33,047 nucleotides of DNA, from the NCBI GenBank assembly GCA_045580835.1, contig JAZNOM010000085.1, positions 1-33,047 on the forward strand, given 5' to 3'. Below, piece after piece: positions 25,446 through 32,188 of this stretch. The notes under the pieces are model-generated. The model was given only the letters and a program-made list of their open reading frames with translations. It was not told the origin of the DNA and did not search any database. Position 1 is the first letter of the stretch. The number at the start of each line of letters is the position of its first letter. The translations under genes were made by a program, and so were the position numbers. The stretch is from UMGS902 sp045580835 (GTDB taxonomy: Bacteria; Bacillota; Clostridia; Oscillospirales; CAG-272).

Positions 25446-25520
25446 GGCCCGTTGGTCAAGCGGTCAAGACACCGCCCTTTCACGGCGGTAACGGGGGTTC
25501 GATTCCCCCACGGGTCACCA
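25446..25520 (+). tRNA. tRNA-Glu (TTC)
   Basis: A 75-nt cloverleaf with encoded CCA. The anticodon arm is CCGCC-CTTTCAC-GGCGG (anticodon TTC), and the T-arm is GGGGG-TTCGATT-CCCCC. The acceptor is GGCCCGT/ACGGGTC with a G2-U71 wobble. It is 4 nt downstream of tRNA-Met and shares its transcript. Confidence 0.94.
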
Positions 25521-25560
25521 AAAAATAAAGAGCATCGCAACGCGATGCTCTTTATTTTTT
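25520..25560. terminator. Terminator of the tRNA operon
   Basis: A 19-bp perfect stem (AAAAAATAAAGAGCATCGC and its complement) with a 3-nt loop, ending in six T. Its first base is the last A of the tRNA CCA. Confidence 0.93.
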
Positions 25561-25752
25561 GGTGACATGTATGGGCTTATGAAGAAGCCCATTCCATCGC
25601 GAAGCGAGGGATTACGGCTTGCGTAGCAAGACGTTGGGGTTACGATTCCCCTAATAATCGCACGCATTGGGTTCGGATTTCCCATCATAGCAAGACGTTG
25701 GGGTTACGATTCCCCCAATAATCGCACGCATTGGGTTCAGATTCTTCACACG
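25561..25752. other. Non-coding stretch with short hairpins and tandem repeats
   Basis: No gene is visible. Short perfect hairpins follow each other: GGGCTT-atgaag-AAGCCC (25573-25590), TCGC-GAA-GCGA (about 25597), CTTGC-GTA-GCAAG (25618-25630), and GGGG-TTACGATT-CCCC inside each repeat unit. The last resembles the T-arm of the adjacent tRNA-Glu with one inserted A, so decayed tRNA remnants are possible. Confidence 0.5.
25624..25743 (+). repeat. Two near-identical 56-bp tandem repeats (period 64 bp)
   Basis: Copies at 25624-25679 and 25688-25743 differ at 2 of 56 positions. Each begins TAGCAAGACGTTGGGGTTAC and ends GGGTTCRGATT. Confidence 0.9.
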
Positions 25753-25781
25753 TTGAAATTTCCTCATGCTTATGCTATAAT
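25753..25781 (+). promoter_or_regulatory. Promoter of the CCA-adding enzyme gene
   Basis: TTGAAA, 17-bp spacer, TATAAT, with TGC before the -10 (extended type). Confidence 0.8.
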
Positions 25782-25809
25782 TAGTTTACCACAACAAAGG
25801 AGGTCACAT

Positions 25810-26982
25810 ATGCATATACCGTCACAAATTGAATATATGCTTCGCAAGTTTGGCGATAATGGATACGAAGCGTATCTTGTCGGCGGATGCGTGCGTGACT
25901 TCCTGCTTGGGAAAAAACCTGATGACTATGACATAACCACAAGCGCTTTGCCTGAAGAAACCATGGCGGCTTTTGCATCCGACAGAGTTATTCCCACAGG
26001 GCTGAAGCACGGCACTGTTACCGTTTTATATGACGGTGTCACCGCCGAGATAACCACCTATCGCACCGAAACGACCTACACCGACGGGCGCCACCCCGAT
26101 AAAGTAGAGTTCTCGCGCAATATCAAGGACGACCTTTGCCGCCGCGACTTTACCGTCAATGCAATGGCAATGGGTTTTGACGGAAATATTATTGACCTCT
26201 ACGGCGGTAGAAGAGACCTCGAAACCAAAGTCATCCGTGCTGTGGGAAATCCGAAAGAGCGATTTTGTGAAGATGCACTACGCATACTTCGCGCTTTTCG
26301 CTTTGCTTCAAAGCTTGACTTTGACATTGAAAAAGAAACGCTTGATGCGGCAGTCGCGCTTGCGCCGCGACTTTCACTTGTGTCGCGGGAGCGCATTTTT
26401 GCAGAACTTGAAAAACTTATTTGCGGCAAGGCGGCAGGGAAGATATTAAGAATAATGCACGAAAACAAAGTTTTCGATTGCATCTTTGACAAACCGCAGA
26501 TTAACCTCGCGGCGCTTGATTATATCGACAGGATTTCTCCGTTTGCGCACACAAGATTTGCCGCGCTTTTTCTTTACGATGAGCGCATAAATGAGCATGC
26601 AAAGTCGCTGAAGCCGTCAAACGAGTTTGTCACTTCGATTAAAAATATCACGGAATGTAAGCTTCCCAAAGAATATGACAATCCTACGCTGCGTCGTGTG
26701 CTTTCTAAGTATAAGCATTTTGCAATAGACCGCGCAACGGCTGAAAACAGAGGAGAAATCGGCAATAAACTGTTTGAAATTTTTGATATGGAAAACTGCT
26801 TTTCTGTGTCCGACCTCGATATAAGCGGCACGGATATTGAACGCGCGACATCGCGCCGCGGCAGGGAAATAGGCGAGGCTTTGAAACTGCTTTTGCTTGC
26901 CGTTTTTGATGAAAAAGTTGAAAATAATAAAGCCGCTTTAACAGAGTATCTTAAAAAAGTTGACAACAGAGAAAAAATGTAG
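25810..26982 (+). CDS. cca: CCA tRNA nucleotidyltransferase (class II)
   Basis: A 390-residue enzyme that adds or repairs the 3' CCA end of tRNAs from CTP and ATP. The class II catalytic motifs are in order: LVGGCVRDFLLG (residues 23-34), DYD metal ligands D39 and D41, the DDLCRRDFTVNAMA motif, and EDALRILRAFRFA with the nucleotide-selecting residues. The C-terminal ~200 residues are helical body and tail. AAAGGAGG with the ATG at 25810 decides the start; an upstream in-frame ATG at 25753 lies inside the promoter. It stands alone downstream of two tRNA genes that already encode CCA, so here it probably repairs tRNA ends. Confidence 0.95.
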   Translation: MHIPSQIEYMLRKFGDNGYEAYLVGGCVRDFLLGKKPDDYDITTSALPEETMAAFASDRVIPTGLKHGTVTVLYDGVTAEITTYRTETTYTDGRHPDKVEFSRNIKDDLCRRDFTVNAMAMGFDGNIIDLYGGRRDLETKVIRAVGNPKERFCEDALRILRAFRFASKLDFDIEKETLDAAVALAPRLSLVSRERIFAELEKLICGKAAGKILRIMHENKVFDCIFDKPQINLAALDYIDRISPFAHTRFAALFLYDERINEHAKSLKPSNEFVTSIKNITECKLPKEYDNPTLRRVLSKYKHFAIDRATAENRGEIGNKLFEIFDMENCFSVSDLDISGTDIERATSRRGREIGEALKLLLLAVFDEKVENNKAALTEYLKKVDNREKM

Positions 26983-26988
26983 TACAAT
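26960..26988 (+). promoter_or_regulatory. Promoter of the small-gene leader and 94-aa gene
   Basis: Consensus TTGACA, 17-bp spacer, TACAAT, lying over the last codons of cca. Confidence 0.8.
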
Positions 26989-27017
26989 ATACTGTAATAT
27001 AAAAATATAGGAGGATA

Positions 27018-27100
27018 AGTTTGAAAGATAAATCTTTCAAACTGCGACTTTTGTGCCTTTTGCGCCATAATGCGGGCGCAAATTTCGGTATGTACCGAAA
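27018..27100 (+). repeat. Series of three strong inverted repeats in the leader
   Basis: First, AGTTTGAAAGAT and ATCTTTCAAACT (12-bp perfect arms, AA centre, 27018-27043). Second, TTTGCGCC and GGCGCAAA (27059-27082, 8-nt loop). Third, TTTCGG-TATGTA-CCGAAA (27083-27100). None is followed by a T-run. Confidence 0.85.
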
Positions 27101-27140
27101 CCGGCAAAAATTCGCGCTTCTCAGAAAGGAATGGATATAA
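27021..27140 (+). CDS. Possible small protein, 39 codons, TTG start
   Basis: A perfect AGGAGG (27009-27014) stands 6 nt before TTG, opening a 39-codon frame that reads MKDKSFKLRLLCLLRHNAG and continues to LLRKEWI. The stop lies 2 nt before the next gene's ATG, so the two are probably coupled. The product would be strongly basic (about ten Lys/Arg) with two Cys-free halves except one Cys near the middle. I do not recognise a family. The start codon lies inside the left arm of a 12-bp inverted repeat, so RNA folding could mask initiation. Alternatively, the stretch may be an untranslated structured leader, with the frame open by chance. Confidence 0.45.
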   Translation: MKDKSFKLRLLCLLRHNAGANFGMYRNRQKFALLRKEWI

Positions 27141-27142
27141 CT

Positions 27143-27427
27143 ATGGCAAATGAGGTTAGCTATATTGAATATAAAGGCAGAGCGTTTGTGCGTGAGCATG
27201 ACACTATCTGCTACGGCAACATGACCGACCCGTATGTGCTTTATATGATGATTATGTCATATAAGAAATTCGGAAACACAGAAATTCCCGACAAAATTCT
27301 CATTCAGGTGCTTTCGACCGACAAAACAAAGAACTTTGCAGACAGAATTGTCAAGCAGGGCGAAAAGAACGGTCTTTACGATGCACTCGATATCGGTGTA
27401 ATCTGGCTTGAAAGAGTGCTTGCATAA
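27143..27427 (+). CDS. Hypothetical 94-residue protein
   Basis: A small soluble protein with no family I recognise. The N-terminus is MANEVSYIEYKGRAFVREHD, followed by a helical middle (DPYVLYMMIMSYKKFG) and a mixed alpha/beta C-terminus (DKILIQVLSTDKTKNFADRI; ALDIGVIWLERVL). There is no signal peptide, membrane helix or Cys motif. AGGA lies 12 nt before the ATG at 27143; an in-frame ATG at 27131 abuts that site and is less likely. Its codon usage matches the neighbours, so it is probably a real gene. It is transcribed from 26960 through the palindromic leader and closed by the terminator at 27430. Confidence 0.75.
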   Translation: MANEVSYIEYKGRAFVREHDTICYGNMTDPYVLYMMIMSYKKFGNTEIPDKILIQVLSTDKTKNFADRIVKQGEKNGLYDALDIGVIWLERVLA

Positions 27428-27429
27428 AT

Positions 27430-27459
27430 AAAAAAGACTTCCGAAAGGAAGTCTTTTTT
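27430..27459. terminator. Bidirectional terminator, GACTTCC stem, GAAA loop
   Basis: A perfect 13-bp stem, AAAAAAGACTTCC and its complement, with a GAAA tetraloop, between convergent genes. The same stem recurs at 29936-29966 with the complementary loop TTTC. Confidence 0.93.
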
Positions 27460-27461
27460 CG

Positions 27462-27674
27462 TTACGGATATCTTTTTTTTACATCAGTTTCACCAAGCAA
27501 ATAGTCTATGCTAGTATTGTAAAAACGTGCAAGCTGTATCAAAATAGTTGTCGGAATATCGTTTTCACCTGTTTCATATTTAGAATAGCCTGTTTGTGAC
27601 ATCCCAAGCATTTTTGCGACTTGCGTTTGGTTCATGTCATTATCTTCTCTTAAATCGCGAATCCTTTTATACAT
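27462..27674 (-). CDS. Small Xre-family transcriptional regulator
   Basis: A 70-residue protein that is little more than one Cro/C1-type helix-turn-helix: NQTQVAKMLGMSQTGYSKYE forms the helix pair, followed by IPTTILIQLARFYNTSIDYLLGET, the usual end of this fold. GGGAGG lies 7 nt before the ATG at 27674. It is divergent from the 172-aa gene; the shared 115-bp gap holds two copies of a palindromic element over the opposite promoter, so it is probably the repressor of the three-gene unit and perhaps of itself. No dimerisation or ligand domain is present. Confidence 0.92.
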   Translation of the reverse strand: MYKRIRDLREDNDMNQTQVAKMLGMSQTGYSKYETGENDIPTTILIQLARFYNTSIDYLLGETDVKKRYP

Positions 27675-27710
27675 ACGGTATCCTCCCAAAACATACTTTT
27701 ATTTTATGTT

Positions 27711-27750
27711 AATCTGTTTTAGGTTATTGACTTTTAACCTGAAACAGGTT
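27711..27750. promoter_or_regulatory. Two operator-like elements for the Xre regulator
   Basis: AACCTG-AAA-CAGGTT (27736-27750) is a perfect 6-3-6 palindrome lying in the spacer of the promoter. AATCTG-TTT-TAGGTT (27711-27725) is an imperfect copy 25 bp upstream. Confidence 0.65.
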
Positions 27751-27755
27751 ATAAT
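27727..27755 (+). promoter_or_regulatory. Promoter of the three-gene unit
   Basis: TTGACT, 17-bp spacer, TATAAT. The spacer contains the perfect palindrome, so repressor binding would block the promoter. Confidence 0.85.
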
Positions 27756-27789
27756 ATATTAAACATGTCATAAAAAGGAGGATTTGGGT

Positions 27790-28308
27790 ATGGCAGTTGG
27801 ACAAAAAATAGGAGCAACGCTCGCAACAAAATACGGATTGGTTAACAACGGAAAATATGTAGGATGCAAAATAGCACTTGGAAATGATCCGTCAAAAAAG
27901 ATATCTGTTTCAAATGTATTTGAGCAGATTGTTTTCATTGACGGCAAAGAGGAAAAGGGTCGCCACGATATCGCGGCCGAAATCAAATCTCTCAAGCCCG
28001 TAAGCGAAAGCAAAGACGGCATTGAGGCAGTACTCACCTTTATAAACGGCGATACATCCGAAATTCTCATTTCGCAAAAAGAACTTGAAACGGGCTGGGT
28101 TAAATTTTTAAAAATGTTTTTAAACTCTTCCTCAAATAAAGGCTCTGTACAAACCCAGTATGATGTTGCAAAGGAAAAATACCACCACATCTGCAGTTTC
28201 CTTACTGCATTTGCAAGCAAATATGACAGTGACGATATCTCTTGGTTGCGCCGTTTTAATACCGAGCATAGTCTTGGTATAGAAGAACTCGTGAAAAAAT
28301 TTGATTAG
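27790..28308 (+). CDS. Hypothetical 172-residue protein, first gene of the Xre-controlled unit
   Basis: I do not recognise this family. The N-terminal two thirds alternate short strands (GKYVGCKIALG, EQIVFIDGKEEKG, GIEAVLTFINGDTSEILIS) and may form a small beta-sandwich, perhaps PH/GRAM-like; that is a guess from pattern. The C-terminal third is helical (HHICSFLTAFASKYD; FNTEHSLGIEELVKKF). There is no signal peptide or membrane helix. AGGAGG at 8-nt spacing fixes the ATG at 27790. It is followed by the 204-aa gene after 11 nt. Confidence 0.8.
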   Translation: MAVGQKIGATLATKYGLVNNGKYVGCKIALGNDPSKKISVSNVFEQIVFIDGKEEKGRHDIAAEIKSLKPVSESKDGIEAVLTFINGDTSEILISQKELETGWVKFLKMFLNSSSNKGSVQTQYDVAKEKYHHICSFLTAFASKYDSDDISWLRRFNTEHSLGIEELVKKFD

Positions 28309-28319
28309 GACATTAACTT

Positions 28320-28934
28320 ATGAGTTTATATAATAATGAAAAAGAGTGGTTCTTTTCAAAAGAGGGCTGCGAGGAATTTGCAAAACTTAAAACACTGGCA
28401 GAAAGAATCGCATTTATTTATTCATATTTAAAAAGCAATACAAACAATATTTTTCGTTCTCGCTCTGTAAGGCTTCACGAAAGTGTTTTAGAAGTTGTCA
28501 ACGCTAATTGGCCGAAGGTAGAAGAAGATAATTTGCTCTTGAAAACCGCATTGCTTTTGGCTGATGAGGTTTATGCTTCAAGTATGCCTTATGCAAAATA
28601 TCCAGATATCATCGACAAGAAAAAGAATCCCATAGTCGCTTATCTTGAAAATGTAACAGCCATATACGAAAAAGAGGCGTATTATCTGGTTTTACTTTCT
28701 ATTATCCACGGATATGCAGACCCGTTTGACTCTAACGCTTGGATTTACAAGGACGAAATTTTTTCGTCAAACTCTCGCCCATATATAAAATTACTTCAGG
28801 ATTCGGGGGTAGAATTTAAAGGTATTTTGATGGATAACCCTGCCGCCTATGAAATTGAGGACGCAAAAAAGAAAATCCAGATGGAAATAATCTGGTTATT
28901 CTCAACTCCATGTGTGGATGATAGAAAGAATTAG
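28320..28934 (+). CDS. Hypothetical 204-residue helical protein
   Basis: No family recognised. The sequence reads as mostly alpha-helical and soluble (FAKLKTLAERIAFIYSYLK; LLLKTALLLADEVYASSMPY; YEKEAYYLVLLSIIHGYADP), ending in VDDRKN. There are no catalytic signatures, signal peptide or membrane helices. The ribosome site is weak: AGGA overlaps the stop codon of the preceding gene, 9 nt before the ATG, which suggests translational coupling. The next gene starts 10 nt after the stop, so the three genes form one transcript. Confidence 0.78.
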   Translation: MSLYNNEKEWFFSKEGCEEFAKLKTLAERIAFIYSYLKSNTNNIFRSRSVRLHESVLEVVNANWPKVEEDNLLLKTALLLADEVYASSMPYAKYPDIIDKKKNPIVAYLENVTAIYEKEAYYLVLLSIIHGYADPFDSNAWIYKDEIFSSNSRPYIKLLQDSGVEFKGILMDNPAAYEIEDAKKKIQMEIIWLFSTPCVDDRKN

Positions 28935-28944
28935 GAGGATGACG

Positions 28945-29937
28945 ATGAATAATGGCGAAATGATTAAGCAACTTGAAGAAGTATCGTCACTTCTCAATGA
29001 TCTGCGTAAAGTTGACGAGTATCTCGAAGAAGGCGTTACAATTAACGGATACGAAAAGTTCAAAGCAATAAAAGCGGAGGCAGGAAATCTGCCTGACATT
29101 CCCGTGGGAATTGTAAATCTTCCGATATTAAAAGAACAGAAAATCCGTCCGGACGATTTAAAGGCTGAAAAATATTTTGTGATTGCTCTTGGCACGGCAT
29201 GTTGTTCACTTGTTGTTTTTTCGTGTGTCAAATGGGCATTGGCATTATTGGTTTTCATTGTTTCCGCCATCTATTTGGCAATACTTGCGAAGCCTACCTT
29301 TAAAACATCCAAAGCGATAAAAACGAATGCCGCTGCATCGGAAGAGTTTGTCAATGCACTTTCATCGGTACTTGCAAACTTTGAAGAGCAAAAAGTTAAA
29401 GGCTTTGAATCCGCAAAAGCATACGGCGAAAAATACCGCGCAGCATATGCAAAACTTGATGCTGTGATTTTTGAAATGGAAGAAGAAAAGAATCAAGCAA
29501 GAGATGAACACAACAAAATTGTTGATAAAATCAAAAAATATGACTTTGTAACCGAAGAATACATCCACCTTGTACCTATGATCCTTTCGCTTATGAAGTC
29601 GGGCAGAGCCGACAGCTACAAGGAAGCCCTCAATCTTGCCATACGCGAAGAGCGCGAGGAGGTTGCCGAGAACGAAAGAAGAGAGGCAGAAGAGCGCAGA
29701 ACTGCTATTATGGAGCAACAGGCGCGTGAGGAAAGATTTGAGCGTCAAAGAGCACGCGAGGAACAGGAACGCCATAACCGCGCGATAGAAAGACAACAGG
29801 CAGATGCCGCCGAAAAAGCGCGCCGTGATCGAATGACAGAAGAAAACCGTGCACGTCGCCGGTGTGCAAACTGTAAAAAGCGTTATAAATGTCATGCAGG
29901 CACCCCAATAAATTGTGGCGCTTATGACCCTGAATAA
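28945..29937 (+). CDS. Membrane-anchored coiled-coil protein with C-terminal four-Cys motif
   Basis: A 330-residue protein of no family I can name. After a charged N-terminal ~70 residues, a hydrophobic stretch (FVIALGTACCSLVVFSCV, then WALALLVFIVSAIYLAIL) gives one hairpin or two membrane helices at about 75-115. A long coiled coil follows, ending in a Glu/Arg/Gln-rich helix at about 220-310 (REEREEVAENERREAEE and similar). The C-terminal ~20 residues hold four cysteines as C-x2-C-x5-C-x7-C, a possible zinc knuckle. AGGAGG at 6-nt spacing selects the ATG at 28945; another ATG at 28939 abuts the site. It is the last gene of the Xre-controlled unit. Confidence 0.8.
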   Translation: MNNGEMIKQLEEVSSLLNDLRKVDEYLEEGVTINGYEKFKAIKAEAGNLPDIPVGIVNLPILKEQKIRPDDLKAEKYFVIALGTACCSLVVFSCVKWALALLVFIVSAIYLAILAKPTFKTSKAIKTNAAASEEFVNALSSVLANFEEQKVKGFESAKAYGEKYRAAYAKLDAVIFEMEEEKNQARDEHNKIVDKIKKYDFVTEEYIHLVPMILSLMKSGRADSYKEALNLAIREEREEVAENERREAEERRTAIMEQQAREERFERQRAREEQERHNRAIERQQADAAEKARRDRMTEENRARRRCANCKKRYKCHAGTPINCGAYDPE

Positions 29938-29966
29938 AAAAAGACTTCCTTTCGGAAGTCTTTTTT
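29936..29966. terminator. Bidirectional terminator, GACTTCC stem, TTTC loop
   Basis: Same 13-bp stem as at 27430, loop TTTC, between the convergent cassette and HAD genes. Confidence 0.93.
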
Positions 29967-30689
29967 CTATGCTTTTTCAATTAATTCCTTTAATTCCTCA
30001 AAGTTATCCACTTTGTCAAACTGCAATGCAGGAACGTTTGAGTAGTCGCGCATGTGCGCGCCTGTATAGAGAATAGGGTGCATGCCTGCGCCGCTTGAGC
30101 CGACTACATCGGCAACGGGGTTGTCGCCAACATACCATATCTCGCTCGCATCTAGTCCCGAACGGCGCACCGCAACGTCAAAGATAAGCTTTTCCGGCTT
30201 GCGTAGCACATAGTCAGAGCTTGTTATTACAAATTCAAAGCGGTTGTTTGGCAGATATCGGTTCAGGCGCGTGCGAAGTGCCATAGTGGCGTAGCACATA
30301 TTGCTGATAACGCCGGTGCGTATGCCGTTTTCGTGGAGATAGTCGAGAAAATCAGCAGCGCCGGGAGAAGCAAACGAGCCGTGTGTTGCGCTGTCCCAAT
30401 AGAGCAGGTCGGCTTCCGCAATGGAAATATCAAGTTTGAGCCCGTATGCATCGCAAAGCAGGCGGATAAACTTTTCGTGCTCGATTTCTCTGCAGCTTTC
30501 ACGGCGGTTGCCCATGACATGCTCAAATAACTCGTTTGAACGCTCGCAAAACTCTTCGGCACTCATGCCTTCGGGGTGGCGCACTGCGTGCGAAAGAATG
30601 GCGAGGTTTGCTGCGGTCCAGTCAAATTGAGGTTCTACTATAAGTGTCTGACCGTAGTCAAACAATATCATTTTCGGCTTTTTAATCAT
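29967..30689 (-). CDS. HAD-superfamily hydrolase
   Basis: A 240-residue phosphatase-like enzyme. Motif I is FDYGQTL with nucleophile D11; the usual second Asp two positions on is Gly, a variant known in some HAD subgroups that may reduce or alter phosphatase activity. Motif II is the Ser of GVISN, motif III the Lys of RKPEK, and motif IV YVGDNPVADVVGS. A helical C1 cap lies between motifs I and II. The ATG overlaps the pantothenate kinase stop (ATGA), so translation is coupled; no separate ribosome site is seen. The coupling hints at work on a CoA-pathway phosphate compound or overflow phosphopantothenate, but this is inference. Confidence 0.9.
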   Translation of the reverse strand: MIKKPKMILFDYGQTLIVEPQFDWTAANLAILSHAVRHPEGMSAEEFCERSNELFEHVMGNRRESCREIEHEKFIRLLCDAYGLKLDISIAEADLLYWDSATHGSFASPGAADFLDYLHENGIRTGVISNMCYATMALRTRLNRYLPNNRFEFVITSSDYVLRKPEKLIFDVAVRRSGLDASEIWYVGDNPVADVVGSSGAGMHPILYTGAHMRDYSNVPALQFDKVDNFEELKELIEKA

Positions 30690-31510
30690 TTCAATGCACA
30701 GAGAGCCGCGCCGATAACTGTTGAGTATTGCGCACGCTCGGGTATCATAAAGTTGATGTCAAACATTTCGGATAATGTAGCAAAGGTGGTGGGGGCCTGT
30801 GCGATTTGCGTAAGGTTGCCGGTGAGGACTATGTCGCGAGTTTTGTGCATGCGCGAGTTGAATACTGCCATCATACCGACCGTTTCAAAAATCATGTTGA
30901 TAAGACCGAGGGCAACGTCCTCTTTTGTAGCAAGGTCTGCCACTTTGCCAAAGTTTGCCGCGGTCATGTTTTCGGGCAGGGTATAACTGCCGGGTGTAAT
31001 GTCCTTGATACGCAGGTCAATGTTGTCGAGGTTTCCGCCCTTTGCAAGTTCGGAAATATGCTCGGGATTGGTCATGCCAAAAAGCCTGTCCGCAAGACCC
31101 ACAAGCGTACCGCCGCCAACGCCGGTGCCGCCAAGGTATTCTATTTCCACGCCGCGCTTTGCGTGAACGAGTGCAGTACCTGTGCCCATGCTGACAACGA
31201 TTGCGCGCTCAAGGTTTGAAAGGTAAAGTCCACCAAGGCCGATACATTCAAACTCGGGTACGTTTTCGCAGGGAAGCGAATAAAGCGGTTTGGTTATATA
31301 TTTTGAGCCGACACCGGTTATAGAAACCTTTTCAATGTCGGAAAGCTCTAAATTGTTTTGAGTGAGAAATTTACCGAACGCGCCGTAAACCGATGTAACG
31401 GGGTCTGTCGCTTTGACCGAAAGCGGCTCGATAAGAGTGTGATTTTTGTCGGAGGTAAAGCCCACAATTTTTGTAGTGCTTCCGCCGATGTCAATACCGA
31501 TGGTGACCAA
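30686..31510 (-). CDS. coaW: Type II pantothenate kinase
   Basis: A 274-residue ATP-dependent kinase for the first step of coenzyme A synthesis (pantothenate to 4'-phosphopantothenate). The ASKHA-fold phosphate loop IGIDIGGSTTK (from residue 4), the catalytic Glu region VPEFECIG, and SMGTGTALV plus LGGTGVGGGTLVGLA match the Staphylococcus-type CoaW family, whose members are about 267 residues. The start is read as TTG at 31510, because AAAGGAG lies 8 nt before it; ATGs at 31528 and 31537 would place that site inside the gene. Its promoter is at 31546. The HAD gene overlaps its stop by 4 bp. Confidence 0.9.
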   Translation of the reverse strand: MVTIGIDIGGSTTKIVGFTSDKNHTLIEPLSVKATDPVTSVYGAFGKFLTQNNLELSDIEKVSITGVGSKYITKPLYSLPCENVPEFECIGLGGLYLSNLERAIVVSMGTGTALVHAKRGVEIEYLGGTGVGGGTLVGLADRLFGMTNPEHISELAKGGNLDNIDLRIKDITPGSYTLPENMTAANFGKVADLATKEDVALGLINMIFETVGMMAVFNSRMHKTRDIVLTGNLTQIAQAPTTFATLSEMFDINFMIPERAQYSTVIGAALCALK

Positions 31511-31545
31511 GATGTATTCTCCTTTCATGTATGACAATTATAATT

Positions 31546-31574
31546 ATTTTACCATGGTTTGATACAAAAATCAA
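31546..31574 (-). promoter_or_regulatory. Promoter of coaW-HAD operon
   Basis: Minus strand TTGATT, 17-bp spacer, TAAAAT, with TGG before the -10 (extended type). Confidence 0.75.
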
Positions 31575-31613
31575 GCCGAACGGTATAAGTTATATGTTCA
31601 ATTGCGTTTTGGA

Positions 31614-31642
31614 TTGTTTTGGCGGCGCGGTTGTGATATAAT
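31614..31642 (+). promoter_or_regulatory. Promoter of the ArAE-like gene
   Basis: TTGTTT, 17-bp spacer, TATAAT, with TGA before the -10 (extended type). Confidence 0.75.
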
Positions 31643-31663
31643 GGAAAAAAAGGTGGGTGTACT

Positions 31664-32188
31664 ATGACTTCAAAAATACATATCGGAATGCGGAAAATCA
31701 AAAGTGTTCTGGCGGTAATTCTTTCATTTGCTATCTGGCAGGCGCTTCGGTGCGTTCTTCCAATGTTGGAAATGCACCCGACGTTTGCATACGTATATTC
31801 AATTATTGAGATGAGGGAGAGCGCACAAAAAACAAAAGATTTTGGCAAATTGAGGGTCTTGGCGACGGTAATCGGTCTGCTCGTCGGTCTTTTGTTTGTA
31901 ACTGTTTCGTTTTATCTCACTCCAGAGGTGTCGTCTGAACTGCTTAAGGCAACCGTTGAGCTTGTGTTTGTTTTGCTTGCTGCTTTGTGCTCGCTTTGCG
32001 TTGCCGAGATGTTTGGATGCAAGGATTTTTGCGGAGCAGCGGCAATTATAACGGTTATATGCATTATTTCGCGCAGTCAGGAGGACATATATTTCTATGC
32101 TCTTATGCGCGTAGTGCAGACTTTGGTTGGCGTTTTTTCTGCAATTTTTATCAATCTGTGTATCCGCACGAAAAATGGCAAGAGTTGA
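31664..32188 (+). CDS. Aromatic acid exporter (ArAE_1/FUSC-like) family membrane protein
   Basis: A 174-residue integral membrane protein. The N-terminus HIGMRKIKSVLAVILSFAI matches the start of the ArAE_1 (DUF939) membrane domain, and further hydrophobic helices follow (ATVIGLLVGLLFVTVSFYL; LVFVLLAALCSLCVAEMF; AAAIITVICIIS; LVGVFSAIFINLCI). Only the membrane half is present: the cytoplasmic C-terminal domain of the longer ~340-residue members is missing, and the gene ends cleanly, so this is a short form rather than a frameshift. AAGGTGG precedes the ATG. The substrate is unknown. Confidence 0.75.
   Translation: MTSKIHIGMRKIKSVLAVILSFAIWQALRCVLPMLEMHPTFAYVYSIIEMRESAQKTKDFGKLRVLATVIGLLVGLLFVTVSFYLTPEVSSELLKATVELVFVLLAALCSLCVAEMFGCKDFCGAAAIITVICIISRSQEDIYFYALMRVVQTLVGVFSAIFINLCIRTKNGKS

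Noticed and set aside
25344..25565. 73-codon plus-strand frame across both tRNA genes
   Set aside because: It is a translation of tRNA sequence and terminator.
25624..25743. CRISPR array
   Set aside because: Only two repeat copies of 56 bp with an 8-bp gap, with no spacer-size pattern and no cas genes.
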